Positions 24,734 to 35,780 of a stretch of DNA of 64,000 nucleotides are shown in pieces (the first letter of the stretch is position 1; the number at the start of each line of letters is the position of its first letter). This DNA is from Theocolax elegans (taxonomy: Eukaryota; Arthropoda; Insecta; Hymenoptera; Cerocephalidae), in NCBI GenBank assembly GCA_026168455.1, contig CM047425.1, forward strand, positions 41,126,711 through 41,190,710, in the 5' to 3' direction. The position numbers and the translations under genes are program-made. The notes beneath the pieces were generated by a model. The model saw only the letters and a program-made list of their open reading frames with translations, did not search any database and was not told the DNA's origin.

Positions 24734-25270
24734 CACGTGTTCTCAAGAGGACACGGTCAGGATAATATACGCGTGCTCACGAATATACGGTCGGGATAAT
24801 CCACGTGTGCTCACGAGGATACGGTTCGGATAGCCCACGTGTGCTCACGAGGGTGCGGTCGGGATAATCTACGTGTGCTCACGAAGATACGGTCGGGATA
24901 ATTCACGTGTGCTCACGAGGGTGCGGTCAAGATAATCTACGTGTGATCACGAAGATACGGTCGGGATAATCCACGTGTGCTCACGGGGATACGGTTGGGA
25001 TAGCCCACGTGTGCTCACGAGGATACGGTCAGGATAACCCACGTGTGCTCACGAGGGTGCGGTCGGGATAATCCACGTGTGCTCACGAGGATACGGTCAG
25101 GATATCCCACGTGTGCTCACGAGGGTGCGGTCGGGATAATCCACGTGTGCTCACGAGAATACGGTCAGGATAACCCACGTGTGCTCACGAGGGTGCGGTC
25201 GGGATAATCCACGTGTGCTCACGAGGATACGGACAGGATTAGACACCACGTGTGCTCACGAGGTGCCTAC
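24734..25270. repeat. 34-bp tandem repeat array, CACGTG in most units
   Basis: About 16 units with a 34-bp period (for example unit starts at 24,802, 24,836, 24,870 and 24,904). Each has the form CACGTGTGCTCACGAGGAT followed by ACGGTCGGGATAATC. Two unit variants (gaggatac and gagggtgc) tend to alternate, so a 68-bp higher-order period is present in the right half. Most units keep the palindromic CACGTG E-box. Confidence 0.85.
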
Positions 25271-25642
25271 GGTAGGATGCGGTTACGGTAACGGTCGGTA
25301 AGGTATACGGTAACCGTGTTTACGAATGTGTGCTCACGAACGTATCCACGGTTGCTGCACTAGATCGGAGAAAGGGGCTGGTCGTGTGCTCACGGCCAGT
25401 CCGATCTGTCGTCCAGTTGCAGACTGGCTACTGGTGGTTTCGGTGCGCCTTATATACCCGATTCTACGAGAGCGCGCATGCGTATAACGCCTGTCCCCCC
25501 ACTCCGGACGGGGTCAATGAACTGGCGAGTAGGCACAGTAGTGGGGAGGCGGTCAAAGACTCTAATCTATTTATAGCGCGGTCGTTGAACTCGCGTCTAA
25601 GGAGGTTCCATACTCAATTTTTGATGATTAATTAATAAAAAA
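25271..25642 (+). promoter_or_regulatory. Promoter-like DNA next to the 34-bp array
   Basis: Directly right of the array, further gtgctcacg copies occur, then a TATA-like cttatatacccg at about 25,450. An open frame covers 25,330-25,635 but has no recognisable domain and spans the putative TATA. The arrangement (tandem E-box array plus TATA) resembles an enhancer and promoter or an LTR U3 region, but no downstream gene is seen. Confidence 0.3.
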
Positions 25643-25988
25643 GTAAAACTGTATGTGAAAAAATAAGAGAAGGGGCGCCTTCGTTTATTGATAATTTAAC
25701 TTTGTGCTGAATTTCAGATTAAAATATTATTGCGTTTTCGAGAAAAGTCTTACCAAAAATATCAAATCTTTTCACCTCGTTGAGGTTAGGTTTACATTTT
25801 TGGTAAGACTTTTCTCAAAAACGCAATATAATTTTAATCTGAAATTCAGCACAAAGTTAAATTATCAATAAACGAAGGCGCCTCTTCTCTTATTTTTTTA
25901 CATACTGTTTTATTTACAAATTTATTACTAATAATCACGATTGCCGATAAGGTAGGGAGGATAAATATTGACTATGGCACCCCGTTAA
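25643..25988. mobile_element. Palindromic MITE with conserved 3' flank, copy 2
   Basis: Same family as 8,741-9,062, with slightly longer arms here (gtaaaactgtatgtgaaaaa on the left and its near inverse ending near 25,912). The additional 75 bp to ccccgttaa is shared with copy 1. It lacks the 5S-like head that adjoins copy 1. Confidence 0.8.
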
Positions 25989-26106
25989 CGGCACGTGTCT
26001 ATCGCGAAGCAATCTTAATATACTACGTACTTATTACTAATATATAATATTAACAATTTATAAAATAATTTTACGCAATACTAGTGCGTGTGTTTATCAC
26101 ACGTCA
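25989..26106. other. Short unassigned AT-rich spacer
   Basis: Sits between the MITE and the helicase fragment. No feature. Confidence 0.4.
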
Positions 26107-26256
26107 CACCATGTTCAAATAATAGGTGTAATAGGAAATGCTTTATTATTAATTAATGGTCCCTTGAAGGAATCAAATGCAACTATAATATAGCGTGGTA
26201 GGTCAGGCGGAGAAATCATTTCATCATATAAAATCGCAGTTACTGTTCTTAAAGTA
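26107..26256 (-). pseudogene. Helitron-type helicase fragment
   Basis: About 150 bp nearly identical to 36,425-36,575, which encodes part of the Pif1-type helicase between motifs III and V (minus strand). It stops within ccgttta, where it joins the 150-bp module that precedes the CA array. Confidence 0.8.
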
Positions 26257-26408
26257 CCGTTTACTTTTCATGCTAAAAATTTAAAGGCCTCTTCTTAATA
26301 CTACAAGGATGTGCTGTATAAATTTTGGGAGCCAAATGACGATATTTGCATGTTTTTTTTATTGATATGCAATAAACTTAAAAAATTATCATTATTGTAC
26401 ACATACAC
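26257..26408. repeat. 150-bp unique module preceding CA array, copy 2
   Basis: Near-identical to 22,827-22,978. Joined on its left to the helicase fragment and on its right to CA array 2. Confidence 0.8.
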
Positions 26409-26433
26409 ACCCAAACATGCACACACACAAACA

Positions 26434-26488
<55 letters not shown>

Positions 26489-26902
26489 TCGCACAGTCAC
26501 ACGAACACACACACACACCCACACACACACGCACACACACACAGATACACAAACACACACACACACACACACTACACACGAACAAGCATACGCACACTGA
26601 CACACAGACACACACACACTCACACACATGCACACGAACAAGCATACGCACACTGACACACAGACACACACACTCACACACATGCACACGAACAAGCATA
26701 CGCACACTGACACACACACGCGCACACACGCACACGGGAACACAGACGCACAGACACACGCACACATACGCACACGGACACACAGACGCACAGACACACG
26801 CACACATCACACATGCACACGAACAAGAATACGCACACTGACACACAGACACACACACACACAGCCAGAAACGCACATGCACACAATAACACACACGTAC
26901 AG

Positions 26903-26948
<46 letters not shown>

Positions 26949-26994
26949 ACACACACACATACGCACATACACACACACACACACACATACTCGC
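26409..26994. repeat. CA-type minisatellite array 2
   Basis: Same phrases as array 1 (gaacaagcatacgcacactg; cacacagacacacac). It ends with cacacatactcgc (26,982-26,994), which is repeated after the A-tail of the following R1-clade copy and is therefore one half of a target-site duplication. Confidence 0.9.
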
Positions 26995-27989
26995 CGCGGG
27001 CTCAAAGGCGGCAAGGGTGGCCCGTGCGCTGGCGGGCATCATGCCCAACATCGGGGGACCCCAGCAACCGCGAAGGTCTCTACTTGCCTCGGTGGTGAGC
27101 TCCGTAATTTTATACGGAGCTCCTATCTGGGCTGATGCCCTGAACAGGCACAAGAGCTTTGGTGCTCCGTGTCAGAGAGCCTGCAGGATAGCTGCGCTAA
27201 GGGTGGCCCGGGCGTACCGAACCGTATCTGACATTGCGCTCTCGGTGATCGCGGGGACCGCCCCCTTCGACCTCCTGGCAGCCGAGAGAGCTGAAAGACA
27301 CCGTGAGGGTGGGCGACGCGTAGAAGAGAATCGCTGCCATAACCGATGGTCATTGCGGACCGTAGAGGAGTGGCAGCGGAGATGGGACTCAGCCAGGGAC
27401 GGCCGCTGGACCTACCGCATAATCCCGCGGATCCAGGAGTGGGCGAGCAGGAAACACGGCTTCGTCAGTTTCCAGCTTACCCAGGTGCTGACCGGGCACG
27501 GATGCTTCCGTAGCTACCTATTTCGTATAGGGGTCTACGGCAGCGCAGAGTGCCCGGCTTGTCCAGGGGTGGACGAAGACGTGGAACACGTCCTCTTATG
27601 GTGTCCTCGTTTCAGGGAGGAACGGGACCAGTTTCAAGTCACTTGGAGCGGTCCCCTCACCCCTGAGGGCATCGGGGCGTGCCTGCTTGACTCCCAGGAG
27701 GGATGGAACGCGGTAGTGACCCTCTGTACGTCCGTAGTGGACAGGCTGGGTCTCATCAGAAGAGAAGAGGAGACAGGAGTTGCGATAGCAACAGTAGTGG
27801 GCTAATCTAGCCGTGCCTCCCCCCGCGAAGTAATGCCTTGCGGCGGTTTCCGCGGGGGAATAAAGGTAAGGAAAGAGGTGGAGTTTTAGTGGGTATGCCT
27901 ATCGACATCCTTCGGTAGGAGAGTCCCACACACGGGGAGTCTCGCATGGCTCCAGTCATGGTGCATTAAGCATTTCTCCACCTCTTCGG

Positions 27990-28030
<41 letters not shown>
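26995..28030 (+). mobile_element. 5'-truncated R1-clade retrotransposon copy with A-tail
   Basis: Contains only the last part of ORF2 (from ggctcaaaggcggcaagg), the complete 3' UTR and an A-tail of about 41 bases. It is flanked by 13-bp direct repeats cacacatactcgc (26,982-26,994 and 28,031-28,043). The ORF2 part is open to its stop at 27,805 and encodes the region after the RT palm and the C-terminal CPACPGVDEDVEHVLLWC zinc motif. The 5' truncation is the usual result of incomplete target-primed reverse transcription. Near-identity to the full-length copy indicates a recent insertion. Confidence 0.9.
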
Positions 28031-28031
<1 letters not shown>

Positions 28032-28186
28032 ACACATACTCGCACAGACACACGAACACACACACACTCACACACACACGCACAGATACACAAACACGCA
28101 CACACACACAGATACACAAACACACACACACTACACACGAACAGCATACGCACACTGACACACAGACACACACACTCACACACCCG
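28031..28186. repeat. CA-type minisatellite segment
   Basis: Starts with the target duplication cacacatactcgc and ends with cacactcacacac immediately before an R1-clade 5' end. It is nearly identical to 29,387-29,540. Confidence 0.85.
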
Positions 28187-29345
28187 TGCCGGGTTTTGCT
28201 GGTCCCGCATCGTGGCGCCTCCCCAGGTGGTGGATAGGGGAATGCTTTCCAGATATGGATGGTACCGAAAAAATCAAATATTCGGGGCGAACCAAAACCA
28301 GATAGGGGAAGGCACCCCGAAATAAAACCAAGTATGGATAGTGAGCTGAAAACAACACTACCCCAAGCGGGCATGGCAATCCTGTCAAATCCCGCCACTG
28401 ATTCCGATCGGGTGAAAGCCCCGGTGGTCAGTGCTGGTCCCAAGGATTTTGGGGGGGACCAAACTCACACCGTCAAAATGGTAAATGGCTGATGCCCCCT
28501 GAACAGGCACAAGAGCTTTGGTGCTCCGTGTCAGAGAGCCTGCAGGATAGCTGCGCTAAGGGTGGCCGGGGTACCGACCGTATCTGACATTGCGCTCTCG
28601 GTGATCGCGGGGACCGCCCCCTTCGACCTCCTGGCAGCCGAGAGAGCTGAAAGACACCGTGAGGGTGGGCGACGCGTAGAAGAGAATCGCTGCCATAACC
28701 GATGGTCATTGCGGACCGTAGAGGAGTGGCAGCGGAGATGGGACTCAGCCAGGGACGGCCGCTGGACCTACCGCATAATCCCGCGGATCCAGGAGTGGGC
28801 GAGCAGGAAACACGGCTTCGTCAGTTTCCAGCTTACCCAGGTGCTGACCGGGCACGGATGCTTCCGTAGCTACCTATTTCGTATAGGGGTCTACGGCAGC
28901 GCAGAGTGCCCGGCTTGTCCAGGGGTGGACGAAGACGTGGAACACGTCCTCTTATGGTGTCCTCGTTTCAGGGAGGAACGGGACCAGTTTCAAGTCACTT
29001 GGAGCGGTCCCCTCACCCCTGAGGGCATCGGGGCGTGCCTGCTTGACTCCCAGGAGGGATGGAACGCGGTAGTGACCCTCTGTACGTCCGTAGTGGACAG
29101 GCTGGGTCTCATCAGAAGAGAAGAGGAGACAGGAGTTGCGATAGCAACAGTAGTGGGCTAATCTAGCCGTGCCTCCCCCCGCGAAGTAATGCCTTGCGGC
29201 GGTTTCCGCGGGGGAATAAAGGTAAGGAAAGAGGTGGAGTTTTAGTGGGTATGCCTATCGACATCCTTCGGTAGGAGAGTCCCACACACGGGGAGTCTCG
29301 CATGGCTCCAGTCATGGTGCATTAAGCATTTCTCCACCTCTTCGG

Positions 29346-29386
<41 letters not shown>
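28187..29386 (+). mobile_element. Chimeric R1-clade block: 5' end fused to 3' end
   Basis: The first 300 bp equals the 5' end of the full-length element (5' UTR and start of ORF1). At 28,486/28,487 it jumps to the late ORF2 sequence (ggctgatgcc...) and then runs to the stop (29,161), 3' UTR and A-tail. The block from 28,487 to about 29,842 repeats 27,130-28,486 at a 1,357-bp offset. Therefore this is a tandem duplication of the segment spanning two neighbouring insertions, not an independent insertion. Small base losses cluster just after the junction. It has no full coding capacity. Confidence 0.8.
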
Positions 29387-29387
<1 letters not shown>

Positions 29388-29540
29388 ACACATACTCGCA
29401 CAGACACACGAACACACACACACTCACACACACACGCACAGATACACAAACACGCACACACACACAGATACACAAACACACACACACTACACACGAACAA
29501 GCATACGCACACTGACACACAGACACACACACTCACACAC
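29387..29540. repeat. CA-type minisatellite segment with target duplication
   Basis: Ends with cacactcacacac (29,528-29,540), which is repeated after the A-tail of the full-length element at 35,709-35,721. Confidence 0.9.
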
Positions 29541-29615
29541 CCGTGCCGGGTTTTGCTGGTCCCGCATCGTGGCGCCTCCCCAGGTGGTGGATAGGGGAAT
29601 GCTTTCCAGATATGG

Positions 29616-31103
29616 ATGGTACCGAAAAAATCAAATATTCGGGGCGAACCAAAACCAGATAGGGGAAGGCACCCCGAAATAAAACCAAGTATGGATAGTG
29701 AGCTGAAAACAACACTACCCCAAGCGGGCATGGCAATCCTGTCAAATCCCGCCACTGATTCCGATCGGGTGAAAGCCCCGGTGGTCAGTGCTGGTCCCAA
29801 GGATTTTGGGGGGGACCAAACTCACACCGTCAAAATGGTAAATGCTGCGGAGGTTGGTCACTCGGCCTCTGTAGCATCTAATGCTACGTGTGACCTGCCC
29901 TCGACTGGGATGTCGAGTGACGCTGACAGAGCTTTTCTCCGTCTGCGTGAGAAGGTAGATACCCTGGTGGAGTTTGTTCTTAATAAGAACAACATCCACA
30001 GAGAGCTGAAGAGTATGGCGAGAGCAACCAGCAGAGCTCTCAATGAATACGCGCGGGTGAACAGTGCTGTGTGTTCGACAGCGCCGAAAATTAAAATGGC
30101 GGATGCGCGTAGGGATGGAACGTGCCAAACGTCGCCCATCTTCCGCGCTGAAGAGCGTCAAAAGAGGCCGGTGGAAAGGGAAAAGCCCTCACCACCTCAA
30201 CAACCCCCGGAGAAAAGGAAGAAGGGGTCGAAGCAGCCCAATAACAAAAATGGGCCAGCAGATGCTTCGCCATCCGTACCTAATACGAGTGGGAACCAGT
30301 CAAAAGTCCCTGACTGGGTCACAGTAGTGAAGAAGGGCAAGAAGAAGAAGAAGATGAAGAACAGCCAGCCGAAGCAGCATGAGCAGCAGAAACGTGCCAG
30401 CAAACCGGCCAAAGGCACGGCAGAGCCTAAGGCCGGAGTAAGACCCCCACGCCCAGATGCCATCAAGATCAAGGCACCTAGCGGGGGCTCTTCCTACGCT
30501 GACATTCTCCGGAAGGTCAAGGCTGCACCGGAGCTAAAGGCACTAGGAGAACGGGTCACGCGGATCAGGCGCACCAGGGCTGGAGAGCTCCTCCTCGAAC
30601 TGGGGCGACCCGGAACGGAAACGGCGGAGCTGAGGACAGTGGTCTCGTCCACACTGAGTGGGTCAGCAGAGGTCCAGCTGCTGACTCACAAAGTGTCCAT
30701 CACCATCAGGGACATGGACGAGTCCACGACAACAACGGAGGTGGCCGCAGCGATTGCGGCAAAGATCGGGCCAAATGTGGTATCCCCGGATAATATTAAA
30801 ACCAGGGGATCCTACAGTGGCACCCTAGCTGCGACCATCCAGCTTCCGGCAGTAGCAGCCAAAAAACTGCTGCAAGACGGGAAGCTCCGGATCGGATGGG
30901 TCAATTGCAGAGTTCGACTGCGAGAGGTATCCTCGCGCTGCTACCGATGCCACGAATCGGGACACATCGCGAGGGAGTGCAAGAGCGCAGTCGACCGGTC
31001 AGCTCAATGCTATCGGTGCGGCCAAGAGGGCCACAAAGCAGTGGACTGCGAGGCCAAAGCCAAGACCTCGCATGAGGAAGGAGCACACATCAAAAATGAT
31101 TAA
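29616..31103 (+). CDS. R1-clade ORF1, Gag-like RNA-binding protein
   Basis: An open frame of 495 codons from ATG 29,616. ORF1 proteins of this clade coat element RNA and take it back to the nucleus. The N-terminal part is low-complexity, with a Lys-rich stretch near residues 233-245 (VKKGKKKKKMKN) that can serve as a nuclear localisation or RNA-binding region. A folded region around residues 285-430 corresponds to the RRM-like part. Two CCHC zinc knuckles end the protein: CYRCHESGHIAREC and CYRCGQEGHKAVDC. The stop overlaps an ORF2 ATG (ATGATTAA at 31,096-31,103), suggesting reinitiation after termination. The frame is intact. Confidence 0.9.
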   Translation: MVPKKSNIRGEPKPDRGRHPEIKPSMDSELKTTLPQAGMAILSNPATDSDRVKAPVVSAGPKDFGGDQTHTVKMVNAAEVGHSASVASNATCDLPSTGMSSDADRAFLRLREKVDTLVEFVLNKNNIHRELKSMARATSRALNEYARVNSAVCSTAPKIKMADARRDGTCQTSPIFRAEERQKRPVEREKPSPPQQPPEKRKKGSKQPNNKNGPADASPSVPNTSGNQSKVPDWVTVVKKGKKKKKMKNSQPKQHEQQKRASKPAKGTAEPKAGVRPPRPDAIKIKAPSGGSSYADILRKVKAAPELKALGERVTRIRRTRAGELLLELGRPGTETAELRTVVSSTLSGSAEVQLLTHKVSITIRDMDESTTTTEVAAAIAAKIGPNVVSPDNIKTRGSYSGTLAATIQLPAVAAKKLLQDGKLRIGWVNCRVRLREVSSRCYRCHESGHIARECKSAVDRSAQCYRCGQEGHKAVDCEAKAKTSHEEGAHIKND

Positions 31104-34100
31104 GGTGCTCCAAATAAACCTCAACCACTGCGCTGTGGCCCAGGACCTGCTGTCCCAGCTGGTCAGAGAGGAGAGAGCGGACGTAGCGATCATCAGCGAG
31201 GAGTTCCGGGATCTCGAGAAGTCGAACTGGGTAAGGGATGCCACGGGCAAGGCGGCCATCTGGGTATGTGGAAATATACACATCTCCAGAAAGATGGTCG
31301 CCCCCCTTCCCAGCTTCACCTGGGTGGAGGTGGCGGGGGTACGCATGTACAGCTGCTACTTCCCGCCCAGCGATCCCACCGAGGACTTTACGAGATCTCT
31401 GGATGCAGTCGTCACCAGTGCTCGGTCCTCACGGCTACCGGTCGCAATCGGTGGGGACTTTAATGCTTGGGCGACGGACTGGGGCAGCGCCAAGACCAAC
31501 GCGCGTGGTCGCGCACTTCTCGAGGCGTTCGCTCTACTGGGGCTGGAGATCGCTAACACAGGGACAACCCCGACTTTCACCAAAGCCGGCAAGTCGTCCA
31601 TAGTCGACCTCACCTTCGTCGATCCAAGATTGATGGGGGGAGGGGGACTCGGCTGGAAAGTTAGCGATCGTTACACGGGTAGTGACCACCAAGCACTCGT
31701 GTACCAGCTCCAGCTGACCAGCGGGAGGACAAAGAGAGCAGGAAGAGGAGCAAGAGAGAGATGGGCACCAGCCACGTTTGATCGTGAGACGTTCCTCTGC
31801 TCCCTTGAGGGGGAAAAAGTGGAGGGAACCGCCGAAGAAAAAGCACGAGGCCTCACGAATGCCCTAACAGCGGCTTGCGATGCCTCTATGGCCGTGAAGT
31901 TTAACCCTCGCGGCCGCCCACCGATAATCTGGTGGAGTGAGGACATCGCAGAAAAGAGACGTGAGTGCCTGCGTGCCAGAAGGCTGCACCAAAGAGCGAG
32001 GGGAACACCGCGGTTCCAAGATCGTTCCGCAGAATACGAACAAAAGCGGAGGGATCTCAAGGTGGCCATCAAGACTGCCAAGAGAAGGTGTTGGCGGGAG
32101 CTCTGTGAGGAGGTGGACCACGACCCCTGGGGCAGACCGTATGAAACGGTTATGAATAAGATCAACCCCGGGGGAGCTGTTGCACCCACCGACCCAGTTT
32201 TTCTGGACGGAGTTGTCCGCCACCTGTTTCCAGAACATCGGAAAAGGGCAGTAGAGACGGGCCTGATGGCCACCATTGGTGCAGCCGAGTCGCCAGACAT
32301 TAGTGAAGCCGAACTGAGGATGGCCGCTAAGGGTATTTCCGTACGTAAAGCTCCAGGGCCTGACGGAATACCTGGCCTGGCCGTCAAGACAGCGGCGATG
32401 AGTGCTCCGGGCTTGTTCCTGGACGCATTCAACGCATGCCTAAGAGAAGGTTGCTTCCCGGCCCAGTGGAAGACGCAGAGGCTGGTACTCCTACCAAAGG
32501 GAAACAAACCCCCGGAGGAGCCATCATCTTACCGCCCGCTCTGTCTACTGGATATAGTTGGGAAGCTCCTGGAGCGGGTGATCTGCGCCAGGCTTGCAGA
32601 GGCCATCGGTCGGGCCGGAGACCTCTCCGACAACCAGTTCGGCTTCCGAAAGGGTCGATCGACCATGGATGCTGTAGGCAGAGTTGTTGGCATAGCCACA
32701 AACGCCATCAATGCTGGTCGGAGTGCAAGGCGGATGTGTGCCATCATCACCTTGGACATCCGGAATGCCTTCAACTCGGCCAGATGGGACGACATCATGC
32801 TGTCCCTGCAGCACTTCCAAGTGCCACTCTATCTCAGGGAGGTCACCTCGAGTTACCTGACTGACCGTACTCTGCTCTACGACACCGACGACGGTGTGCA
32901 CTCCCACAACATCACGGGAGGCGTGCCGCAGGGTTCGGTCATTGGGCCCCTACTCTGGAACGTTGTCTATGACGGCCTGCTTAGGCAGCAACTTCCGGAG
33001 GGTGTCTCGATGGTGGCTTTCGCGGACGACGTGGCGCTAGGGGGACTCGGCTGGAAAGTTAGCGATCGTTACACGGGTAGTGACCACCAAGCACTCGTGT
33101 ACCAGCTCCAGCTGACCAGCGGGAGGACAAAGAGAGCAGGAAGAGGAGCAAGAGAGAGATGGGCACCAGCCACGTTTGATCGTGAGACGTTCCTCTGCTC
33201 CCTTGAGGGGGAAAAAGTGGAGGGAACCGCCGAAGAAAAAGCACGAGGCCTCACGAATGCCCTAACAGCGGCTTGCGATGCCTCTATGGCCGTGAAGTTT
33301 AACCCTCGCGGCCGCCCACCGATAATCTGGTGGAGTGAGGACATCGCAGAAAAGAGACGTGAGTGCCTGCGTGCCAGAAGGCTGCACCAAAGAGCGAGGG
33401 GAACACCGCGGTTCCAAGATCGTTCCGCAGAATACGAACAAAGCGGAGGGATCTCAAGGTGGCCATCAAGACTGCCAAGAGAAGGTGTTGGCGGGAGCTC
33501 TGTGAGGAGGTGGACCACGACCCCTGGGGCAGACCGTATGAAACGGTTATGAATAAGATCAACCCCGGGGGAGCTGTTGCACCCACCGACCCAGTTTTTC
33601 TGGACGGAGTTGTCCGCCACCTGTTTCCAGAACATCGGAAAAGGGCAGTAGAGACGGGCCTGATGGCCACCATTGGTGCAGCCGAGTCGCCAGACATTAG
33701 TGAAGCCGAACTGAGGATGGCCGCTAAGGGTATTTCCGTACGTAAAGCTCCAGGGCCTGACGGAATACCTGGCCTGGCCGTCAAGACAGCGGCGATGAGT
33801 GCTCCGGGCTTGTTCCTGGACGCATTCAACGCATGCCTAAGAGAAGGTTGCTTCCCGGCCCAGTGGAAGACGCAGAGGCTGGTACTCCTACCAAAGGGAA
33901 ACAAACCCCCGGAGGAGCCATCATCTTACCGCCCGCTCTGTCTACTGGATATAGTTGGGAAGCTCCTGGAGCGGGTGATCTGCGCCAGACTTGCAGAGGC
34001 CATCGGTCGGGCCGGAGACCTCTCCGACAACCAGTTCGGCTTCCGAAAGGGTCGATCGACCATGGATGCTGTAGGCAGAGTTGTTGGCATAGCCAAAAAC

Positions 34101-35501
34101 GCCATCAATGCTGGTCGGAGTGCAAGGCGGATGTGTGCCATCATCACCTTGGACATCCGAAATGCCTTCAACTCGGCCAGATGGGACGACATCATGCTGT
34201 CCCTGCAGCACTTCCAAGTGCCACTCTATCTCAGGGAGGTCACCTCGAGTTACCTGACTGACCGTACTCTGCTCTACAACACCGACGACGGTGTGCACTC
34301 CCACAACATCACGGGAGGCGTGCCGCAGGGTTCGGTCATTGGGCCCCTACTCTGGAACGTTGTCTATGACGGCCTGCTTAGGCAGCAACTTCCGGAGGGT
34401 GTCTCGATGGTGGCTTTCGCGGACGACGTGGCGCTAGTGGTGGTCGCAAAGAGTGTCGAAGAGATCGAATATCTCGGAGACGTCTCTATAGAAGTGGTCG
34501 CCACTTGGTTGAGAGACCACGGACTTAGTCTGGCGGCGGAAAAAACGGAGGCGGTGCTCATCTCTCGCACAAAAAAGGAGAGGACCGCCACCTTCACGGT
34601 AGGTAAAGAACGGATACGGTCGGTGAAAACCTTGAAGTATTTAGGGGTCACACTAGACGCGCGGCTGTCGTTCAAACACCATCTCGCGAACGCAGGCTCA
34701 AAGGCGGCAAGGGTGGCCCGTGCGCTGGCGGGCATCATGCCCAACATCGGGGGACCCCAGCAACCGCGAAGGTCTCTCCTTGCCTCGGTGGTGAGCTCCG
34801 TAATTTTATACGGAGCTCCTATCTGGGCTGATGCCCTGAACAGGCACAAGAGCTTTGGTGCTCCGTGTCAGAGAGCCTGCAGGATAGCTGCGCTAAGGGT
34901 GGCCCGGGCGTACCGAACCGTATCTGACATTGCGCTCTCGGTGATCGCGGGGACCGCCCCCTTCGACCTCCTGGCAGCCGAGAGAGCTGAAAGACACCGT
35001 GAGGGTGGGCGACGCGTAGAAGAGAATCGCTGCCATAACCGATGGTCATTGCGGACCGTAGAGGAGTGGCAGCGGAGATGGGACTCAGCCAGGGACGGCC
35101 GCTGGACCTACCGCATAATCCCGCGGATCCAGGAGTGGGCGAGCAGGAAACACGGCTTCGTCAATTTCCAGCTTACCCAGGTGCTGACCGGGCACGGATG
35201 CTTCCGTAGCTACCTATTTCGTATAGGGGTCTACGGCAGCGCAGAGTGCCCGGCTTGTCCAGGGGTGGACGAAGACGTGGAACACGTCCTCTTATGGTGT
35301 CCTCGTTTCAGGGAGGAACGGGACCAGTTTCAAGTCACTTGGAGCGGTCCCCTCACCCCTGAGGGCATCGGGGCGTGCCTGCTTGACTCCCAGGAGGGAT
35401 GGAACGCGGTAGTGACCCTCTGTACGTCCGTAGTGGACAGGCTGGGTCTCATCAGAAGAGAAGAGGAGACAGGAGTTGCGATAGCAACAGTAGTGGGCTA
35501 A
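31072..35501 (+). pseudogene. R1-clade ORF2 (endonuclease and reverse transcriptase), with internal duplication
   Basis: Starts at ATG 31,072 or 31,096, in the +1 frame relative to ORF1. The apurinic-type endonuclease is shown by LQINLNHC, GGDFNAW, SIVDLTF and GSDHQAL; it nicks target DNA. RT follows: YRPLCLLD, QFGFRKGRST, LDIRNAFNSARWD, GGVPQGSVIGPLLW and the catalytic FADDVAL. A C-terminal CPACPGVDEDVEHVLLWC motif ends the protein. After the first FADDVAL (about 33,038) the sequence returns to the late endonuclease region and repeats 1,398 bp. The repeat is a multiple of three, but the second copy has lost one A in an A-run (at about 33,440), breaking the frame. Translation from the ATG would end at 33,552; the remainder is open in another frame (33,363-35,501). 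Confidence 0.9.
31642..34436 (+). repeat. 1,398-bp near-perfect tandem duplication within ORF2
   Basis: The copies are 31,642-33,038 and 33,039-34,436; the phrase ggctggaaag occurs at 31,651 and 33,049. The differences are a few single bases and one A deletion. The junction is gcgctag|ggggactcgg, with almost no shared bases at the breakpoints. Confidence 0.9.
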
Positions 35502-35708
35502 TCTAGCCGTGCCTCCCCCGCGAAGTAATGCCTTGCGGCGGTTTCCGCGGGGGAATAAAGGTAAGAAAAGAGGTGGAGTTTTAGTGGGTATGCCTATCGA
35601 CATCCTTCGGTAGGAGAGTCCCACACACGGGGAGTCTCGCATGGCTCCAGTCATGGTGCATTAAGCATTTCTCCACCTCTTCGGAAAAAAAAAAAAAAAA
35701 AAAAAAAA

Positions 35709-35746
35709 CACACTCACACACATGCACACGCACACTGTCACACAGT

Positions 35747-35780
<34 letters not shown>

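Larger units (their letters stand above)
29541..35708 (+). mobile_element. Full-length R1-clade non-LTR retrotransposon
   Basis: Contains a 5' UTR (from ccgtgccggg), ORF1 with CCHC knuckles, ORF2 with AP-type endonuclease, RT and a C-terminal Cys/His motif, a 3' UTR and an A-tail (35,685-35,708). It is bounded by 13-bp direct repeats cacactcacacac within the CA minisatellite. R1-clade relatives Waldo and Mino are known to target (ACAY)n or (AC)n repeats; the site preference here fits that branch. ORF2 carries an internal 1.4 kb tandem duplication and a frameshift, so this assembled copy is not functional as it stands. Confidence 0.92.

Noticed and set aside
24734..25270. CRISPR-like array with a 34-bp period
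   Set aside because: The whole 34-bp unit is repeated head to tail, with no variable spacers.
31356..34849. Minus-strand frames up to 278 codons across R1-clade ORF2
   Set aside because: Antisense shadows of a GC-rich coding region; they duplicate exactly where ORF2 duplicates.
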